DNA of 64,000 nt. It comes from Vitellaria paradoxa (taxonomy: Eukaryota > Streptophyta > Magnoliopsida > Ericales > Sapotaceae). Below the pieces are notes generated by a model. It was given only the letters and a program-made list of their open reading frames with translations, did no database searches and was not told the DNA's origin. Made by a program: the position numbers and the translations under genes. Where the stretch lies: the NCBI GenBank assembly GCA_019916065.1, contig CM034240.1, positions 50,554,372 to 50,618,371 of the forward strand. Reading direction: 5' to 3'. Of the stretch, positions 57,702 to 64,000 are shown piece by piece (within the stretch, counting starts at the first letter, position 1; each line of letters begins with the position of its first letter).

Positions 57702-58538
57702 GGCCCGTTTGACACTGCTGTTATTTTTTTGTTGTTGTTTTTCTGTTACCGTTTTCTGTTTTTTATTTTCTGTTGTCGTTTATTTTTTCTGAATTGAAAA
57801 CTGAAAATGCGTTTGAAAATACAAGTTTGTTTATAATTATTAGTTTTTTATTTTAGATTATATTTAATTTTGTTAGTTATAAAAAATTAATAGAACTTAA
57901 TAAAATATATTTTATATTAATTTAATTTAATAAATATGATTAATTAAATTAATACAGTAAATTATTTATTAAAGTCATTTAATCCAATAAATATAAAATA
58001 TATTAAATTAAATTATTTATTTTTAAATTAATTAAATTAATTTAATTATTTATTAAAATAATTTAATAAAATATATTTTATATAAATTAATTTCATTATT
58101 AAATTAAATAAATTAATTATGATATTTATTTCAAATAATTTAGCAATAATTAATTCTTAAATTAAATTAAATTAATTCAACTTTATTATTTATTAAAAAT
58201 AATTTATATTAATTTATATAATTAATTTAATTTATTGAATTTAATTATATTATTTATTAAAAATACTTATTTTAATAAAATATTTGAATAAAATAATTTA
58301 TTTTTATGTAATGTAACAAAAATAGACAAAGTTTTAAAATTGACAAAATATTGGTAACAGAAAAGAAAATCAGAGTAAAAATACTTTTTTTCTGTATACG
58401 TTTTTCTGTTTATGTTTTTATTTTTTTTCGAAATAAAAAAACATAAACAGGTTTATTAAACGTATTTCTGTTACGAGTTTACAAAATTTTAAAAACATAA
58501 ATAAAAAAATAGAAAACGACAACGTTACTAAACGGGCG
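57702..58538. mobile_element. MITE-like element with GGCCCGTTT inverted ends
   Basis: Ends GGCCCGTTTGACA... and ...TAAACGGGCG, with about 28-bp imperfect inverted ends, flanked by TTAAA at 57697-57701 and 58539-58543. The 837-bp interior is almost only A and T with many TTAATT/AATTAA words and two short ACGTTT-type edges near the ends. No transposase. The superfamily is not resolved because the flanking repeat is short and AT-rich. Confidence 0.6.
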
Positions 58539-58543
58539 TTAAA

Positions 58544-61500
58544 GATGTGCAGCTTTACACTTAAAATAATAATAATAATGAAATCGTCAAATGGAGTGGG
58601 ATCAATTGGCAGAGACTAAAGAGGAAGCGATCATCCCACCTGCTCATAAGAACTTATTTTAGCAACTTTATCGTCATACTTAAGATGGTGTGACATTGGG
58701 ATGCTTTTGATTTGAATTTTATATTTGCTTGATTTATGTTTGAATTTTATCTGTTTGTATTGTAAATTTTAATACTTTATGCTAAAAGTCTAAAATAATT
58801 TTATTTATCTTAATTTCGAATGATTCTGTTATTATAATATTCTGTTACAGTAAGTTCCAATCATCCGAGTACGTATTGATACATGCATTAAATTTTTTTT
58901 TTTTTTGCTATTTTTATTGATGAGAAGAGTATGAATTGATGTGTGCAATTTTTTATTAATGCCAACTTTATATTTAGACATCTGAAAGTCAACAATAAAA
59001 ACATACATCATTTATTTTTTTTTTTTGTTTACTTTTTTTTTTAACAAGAAAAAATGTGGAAGAATCGAATAACTGAATTGAAATCGAGGTAAAATTTTTC
59101 GGTTATTTCAATTCTAGTCTCTATATCTCATTCGGACATTTTGGTTACTTATTCCAAGAGCCGAAAAATTTTTGAACAACTCAAATGGAACCGAAAATCG
59201 AATAAACACCCTCAACTGAGACTGTTAACAGAATTACAAAATAAGTTCTTGTAAATTTATTTTTGCTGCATTAGATTTTTGAAATATAAACTTTCTTATG
59301 AAAAAAAAAGTAAAAATTAAATAAAAATAATTTGAATTATTTTTTTAATACTTAATCAGGAAAAAATTAATTTTCTATTTCACTTCATTTTCTTATTCTT
59401 TTTCAGACTCTATCAAAACAGATGAATTAAGAACCTATTTGGTAAAATTTTAATTTTCTGTAACTTTTTTCACCAAAATTTACTAAACATATAAATAATT
59501 TATTACACACAAAATTACCAACTTTTTTTAAATTTTTATAATTTTCTTCAACTTTTATAAGTTTTTTTTTCCAAACACTCAAAATTTTTTAAAAATAACT
59601 CGTGTTAACACTAAAATAAAAGTTACTAAATGTTATTTATTTTTAGTTTACCCCTATATTTAATTTTCCATCTTTTCATTTTACTTTTCTATCATTTTCT
59701 TTATTTTTTATTTTCCTTTACAAGTTTATGTTTCAAAGATAGCATAGGAGAGGATTATCAAACGAGGGATGGTTTTCGTCTCATACGGTTTTTTTTTTTT
59801 TTTTAAAAGGAAATTAAATTTTAATAAAAAATTATATAAGACAGAGAAAAGCCAAAATAAAAAATGTCAGAGTTCATTATTCCTAAACTGCCCCTGAGTG
59901 TTTGAGAAAAGCCCAAAGACGGTTCCGAGAAATGATTAAGCCCTTTCTAATGTAAGACAACAATAAAATCAAAAAAGTAAAAATAATAATAATAGTAATA
60001 ATAGTAGTAGACTAATGCACAAATATAATAAAACGTGTCATACCTTACTTAAAAATTTAAGCTTCGTTTGACAAGAAGTAACTGGTAGCTGAGTTATCAG
60101 CTATTAGTTTTTTAATTTTTTTTAATATAATTAAATTTATCTTCTTACGTTTTAACATTTTTTTAAATTTCGAAGGACAAAAATATGAAATTAATTAAAA
60201 ATTTAAAAATTCGTTATAAAATTTTTAATTTTTTAGTAGTTAAGTTACTAATTAATTAAAAAAATTAATTTTTTTATTTTCCGAATCAAATTTTAAAATT
60301 AAATATTGAAGCTACATACGTAACCATGACTAATCTGTGAAGCCAGCAGCGTTGGATCCGCGAAATTGCTCAACATATGCAAAAGTCACATTCATACTAC
60401 TGAACGCTAGTACTTAAAATAGGACTTTTAACTGGTGTTTGACTCCGGCTTTGGTTTCGAAGTAAGTGTCAAGACTGCCCTTTTTAAAATTAAGTATCGA
60501 AATAATGTAGTAATTGTATTTTTGAAACCTCTGTTTATTTTATATTAAATTAATTTTTTTTATTACACGTATTACGAATTTTTAATTTATCTCACTTTTT
60601 TTTTACTCTAAACACACACTTAAAGTGATAATATACAAAGTGTCCACATTATTCAGGTGATAAGCACAAAAAAAAATGTTCATATTTTTCTGATAATTTA
60701 TTCCAATAAATATTTTTTTTTATAGAATAGTAATTTTTTTTCCCCTAAATTCGTTCTCATAGGCAATCTTCCACGTTTTTCACATCCAGACAAGCACGAA
60801 TCCTCAGGTTACATAAAGAGAGCCCACCGTACACAAGGCTGACAGTTGCCTGACGTGGTTTTGGGTTAGCATAGCCCACAGGTTTCATAAAGAATTTTTT
60901 TTTTTTTTTTTGGGAAAGGTAGGTTTCATAAAGATAGCCCACACTAAACAAGCCCGTAGGGGCGTATGCGTTGTCAAAAAAAATTAGATGTTAGTGTTGA
61001 TGGATTGTAAAAATTACGAAATTTAATTGAAAAAATTTTTAATTTTTTTAAATTTTTCTAGAAAAATTTGGGGCGCCACACGAAATGACAAAGCCAAACG
61101 CGGTAAAACATTTTGGTCCACTGATTCATATTAAGATTACGTTTGGTGCATTAAAAAATAAGAAAAAAATGAGATAAAATGTAATTTGGAGAAATTTTTT
61201 GTATTTGATACACACCGCTCAAATTGTGTTTTTTTTAGATGAATAGTAAAATTTCGTTTCGACGGATTGGATTTTCGTTTGGACAGATTCAAAATTTTAG
61301 ACAGTTATGATTTTTTTACACTACAATCTGCCAAACGGATTGTAGAAACCGTTTGGACGAAAGTTGACTGTGCGATTCTATCGGAATGATTTCTACAATC
61401 CGTTGGAACGGTTTTAAAAACGTCACAAAAATAATCAAAGTTTGTGTCATTTGGTAGATTAGGAATCAATGGTGAGAATGACGAAAAAAATTTTATTATT

Positions 61501-62228
61501 TAATTAACCGAATTTTCGTTATTTTTTGGAAAGATATTGAACGTTTTTTGAATTTAAAAAGATAGGAATCTGTAAAATTTTGTAAAAATTTTAAAAAATT
61601 TTCAAAAATTCTTATCAAATTTTAGTGCATCAAACGCACCTAAAACACGTGTAACAAAAAAAAATCATATGAAAAGAGGAGAAATTATTACTAACAGTGT
61701 ACGGCCACGTGGTATCACCCACCAATTCGAATATGACATAAATATTGATTTATAATTTTTTTTTGGATTAATATACTATATTTAAATACATTACATATAA
61801 GGTTGAATAGCCCCGCAAAGACCTTTTTTTTTTTCTTTTTTTTCTTTTTTTTTTGAGTTTTGAAAATTTTCTAATTCAATTAGTTATCTACGTCGGGGCC
61901 TAGGATTAAGCATGTCAGCCGGAACCGGAAAATAAAATATTTTATATTTTTACATGTTACTTATTTGTATTTTTTATAAAATTAATTTTTATGTCAAAAT
62001 TTTTAAACTTTTGTTTATTTTAATGCTAAATCACTTTTTTTAATAATTTTTAAATTATTTGTAACTAAAGCTATAGTTTGAAAATTGTTTAAAAAATAAA
62101 TAAATTTTTTGCGGACGATTTTGGAATTAAATTTAAGCCTGATATTTCTAATGAATTGGGCCTAACCCAGCCGAACATATAACAAATTTACTCTTAGTTT
62201 TTTTTTTTTTTTTTTAAACTAATTTACT
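58544..62228. other. AT-rich intergenic DNA, no gene seen
   Basis: No supported gene on either strand. Contains homopolymer runs, a further copy of the dispersed TACGAAT...CTCTAAACACAC repeat at about 60540-60620, and a T-rich stretch at 61825-61855. A 64-residue ORF (60757-60951, -) is not convincing. Confidence 0.5.
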
Positions 62229-63402
62229 CTTAGGAGATGTTTATTTTGGGGGAAACGAAAATAAAATTTTACTGGAGTAATTTTTACCCTATATTACATT
62301 AGTTTGGATGATGGGAGTAACAATTACTTTAAGTTAACAATTACTCTCCTATGTTTGGTACTGGATGAAAATTTTAAGAGTAAAAGATTATCGAAGTAAT
62401 TATTGCCCTGGTAATGGCAATTGGTATAACAAATTTATGATACTTATGTTTAGATTTAAAAAATAAGTATTACCCAATAATAATTATATTATATTTGGAA
62501 TGTTAAAAATTTTAAAGAAATAAAAGTTAATTGTGTTTAGAATAAAGATTTTTTTACCAAAGGTAAAAGTTAATATCTAATCTTAGTAAAATATTATAAT
62601 AAAAGAAATCAACATAATAATTGTTATTTTAATAATAATTATTTTTAATAATATATATATTATTAAATATAATATTAAATAAAAATATTAATTATAAAAA
62701 ATAATTTTATCATTGATTAATATTTCAATAGTAATTAATTTTAAGAATGAATCATTATTTGTTTAAAATTATTTTTATTTTGATAAAATAATTTAATAAA
62801 AAAATAATTTTAGTTTATTTAAATAAATTATTAATTTCTAAATTTTATTAAAACAACAACTAATCTAATAAATATTTATTTACGAGAAATAATTTTTATT
62901 TAATAAGTTGTTTTAATAAATTAAATTATTTTAATAAGTAATTATTATTTATTAAACATTAATTTTAATTTTAGAAAATACATAATTTTAGTCATAAATT
63001 AATATTTCTATAATATTAATTTAATAAATCATAATAAATTATTTTAATAATAAATTGTCATTTATTTAGTATTATTTTGATAAAATAAATTAATAATTAA
63101 TTAATTTTAATTTAATTAAATAAATTATTAATTTATAATATTTATTTATTATATAGAGGAATATTGTCTAAGGTTTTACCTGGGTGTAAATAAATATTTT
63201 ATGGGAGTAATGACAGTAAATAAAATTTTTTCATTACTCTTCATTACCCACCTCTCTCTTGAGTAACAATTTAGCCCCATATATGGATAATCGTTACTCT
63301 CAGAGTAATTACTATCCCCTCATTCAAACTAATATAATCGAGGGTAAAAATTATCATAATAAAATTTATCCTTCTTTACCCTCACAACAAACATGTCCTA
63401 AG
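62229..63402. mobile_element. Long AT-rich MITE with about 100-bp terminal inverted repeats
   Basis: Left arm 62229-62335 (CTTAGGAGATGTTTATTTT, TAATTTTTACCCT, ATTAGTTTGGATGATGGG) matches the inverse of 63300-63402 (AACATGTCCTAAG end). The interior of about 950 bp is nearly pure A+T. No ORF. No target duplication could be fixed. Confidence 0.7.
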
Positions 63403-63409
63403 GGGAGTC

Positions 63410-64000
63410 GAGTAAGATAATGGAAAATTTTTACTTTTTTTTTTTACCTCCATAAAATATTTTTTACCTCCATAAAATATTTTTTACCCAATGTAAAACT
63501 TTAAGTAACGTTTTTTTATAAATAATTATAATAAATATTGTAAAATAATAATTTGTTTAATCAAAATAAATAAATAAATTATTAAATTATTTTATTAAAA
63601 TAAATATTTAATAAATAATAGTTTACTATTAAAATAATCTATGTATTTTATTAAAATAATATTATTGAAATATTAATTTATAACTACAATTATTTATTTT
63701 CTCAAATTAAAATTAATGTTTAATAAAAAATAATAACTTATTAAAATAATTTATTTTATTAAATAAAAATTGTATCCTGTAAATAATAATTTACTAGATT
63801 ATGTATAGTGTTAATATAATTTATTAAAATTAATAATTTATTTGAATAAACTAAAATTATTTGTTTTAGTAAATTATTTTATCAAAATAAAAATAATCTT
63901 TAGCAGATAATAATTCACTACTAAAATTAATTATTATTAAAATATTAATCTATGGTAAAAATATTTTTTATAATTAATATTTTTATTTAAAAGTATATAT
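63410..64000. repeat. Inverted partial copy of the AT-rich MITE interior, cut by the window end
   Basis: About 63480-64000 is the inverse of about 62665-63180 (for example ATTTTCTCAAATTAAAATTA at 63697 against TAATTTTAATTTTAGAAAAT at about 62960). The symmetry axis is near 63333. A 20-bp unit TTTTTACCTCCATAAAATAT is repeated twice at about 63440-63482. It continues past the window end. Confidence 0.65.

Overview
This is nuclear DNA of a flowering plant, most likely a woody eudicot; the species cannot be fixed from the window. The signs are intron-split genes with GT-AG introns, plant-specific families (LURP-one-related, LEA_3/SAG21-like, plant-type TOM9/TOM22), AT-rich gene-poor spacers, microsatellites, and a heavy load of plant transposons. 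By sequence amount this is mainly a retrotransposon and MITE landscape with four host genes on the right half and one host pseudogene.

Left part (1-31.5 kb). A tandem array with AGTACCGGTACT palindromes (749-1735) and a 543-bp Mutator-like MITE with a perfect 9-bp target duplication (2772-3314) precede two complete Ty3/gypsy elements of the Tat clade, in opposite orientation and about 3.3 kb apart. Element 1 (3622-15872, + strand) is young: both LTRs are 894 bp and differ at about two sites by eye, the 5-bp target duplication GGCAT is perfect, and gag-PR-RT-RH-aRH-INT is open apart from one in-frame TAG. Element 2 (19186-31535, - strand) belongs to a sister subfamily and is older: its 906-bp LTRs differ at about 30 sites and its polyprotein is broken by many stops and frameshifts. 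Each element also has, between pol and the 3' LTR and on the opposite strand to gag-pol, a separate gene. In element 1 this gene reads as three exons coding for an 812-residue protein with a putative Transposase_28-like N-terminus, an acidic/basic low-complexity middle and a long coiled coil. Between the elements lies a diverged tandem duplication of AT-rich DNA, one unit of which took a solo LTR (17953-18530).

Right part (31.5-64 kb). Host genes in order: a 124-residue unrecognised, probably plastid-targeted protein (+, three exons, 32192-33196); a 195-residue LURP-one-related protein (+, three exons, 36408-38459); eIF2B subunit alpha (+, five exons, 40844-49383); and a 104-residue LEA_3/SAG21-like, probably mitochondrial protein (-, two exons, 51008-51705). 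The first intron of eIF2B-alpha is 6.3 kb and holds a decayed, integrase-deleted Ty1/copia element that itself carries a 401-bp hAT-like MITE. A second solo LTR (39313-39830), a tRNA-derived SINE, a TOM9/TOM22 pseudogene, a tRNA-like remnant and several long inverted-repeat, nearly pure A+T elements fill the rest.

The parts most worth attention are the spliced antisense gene kept by both Tat elements with its own promoter-like region, the ABRE/G-box cluster in the young LTR, and the clean nested-insertion records (target duplications, an empty site supplied by a tandem duplicate).
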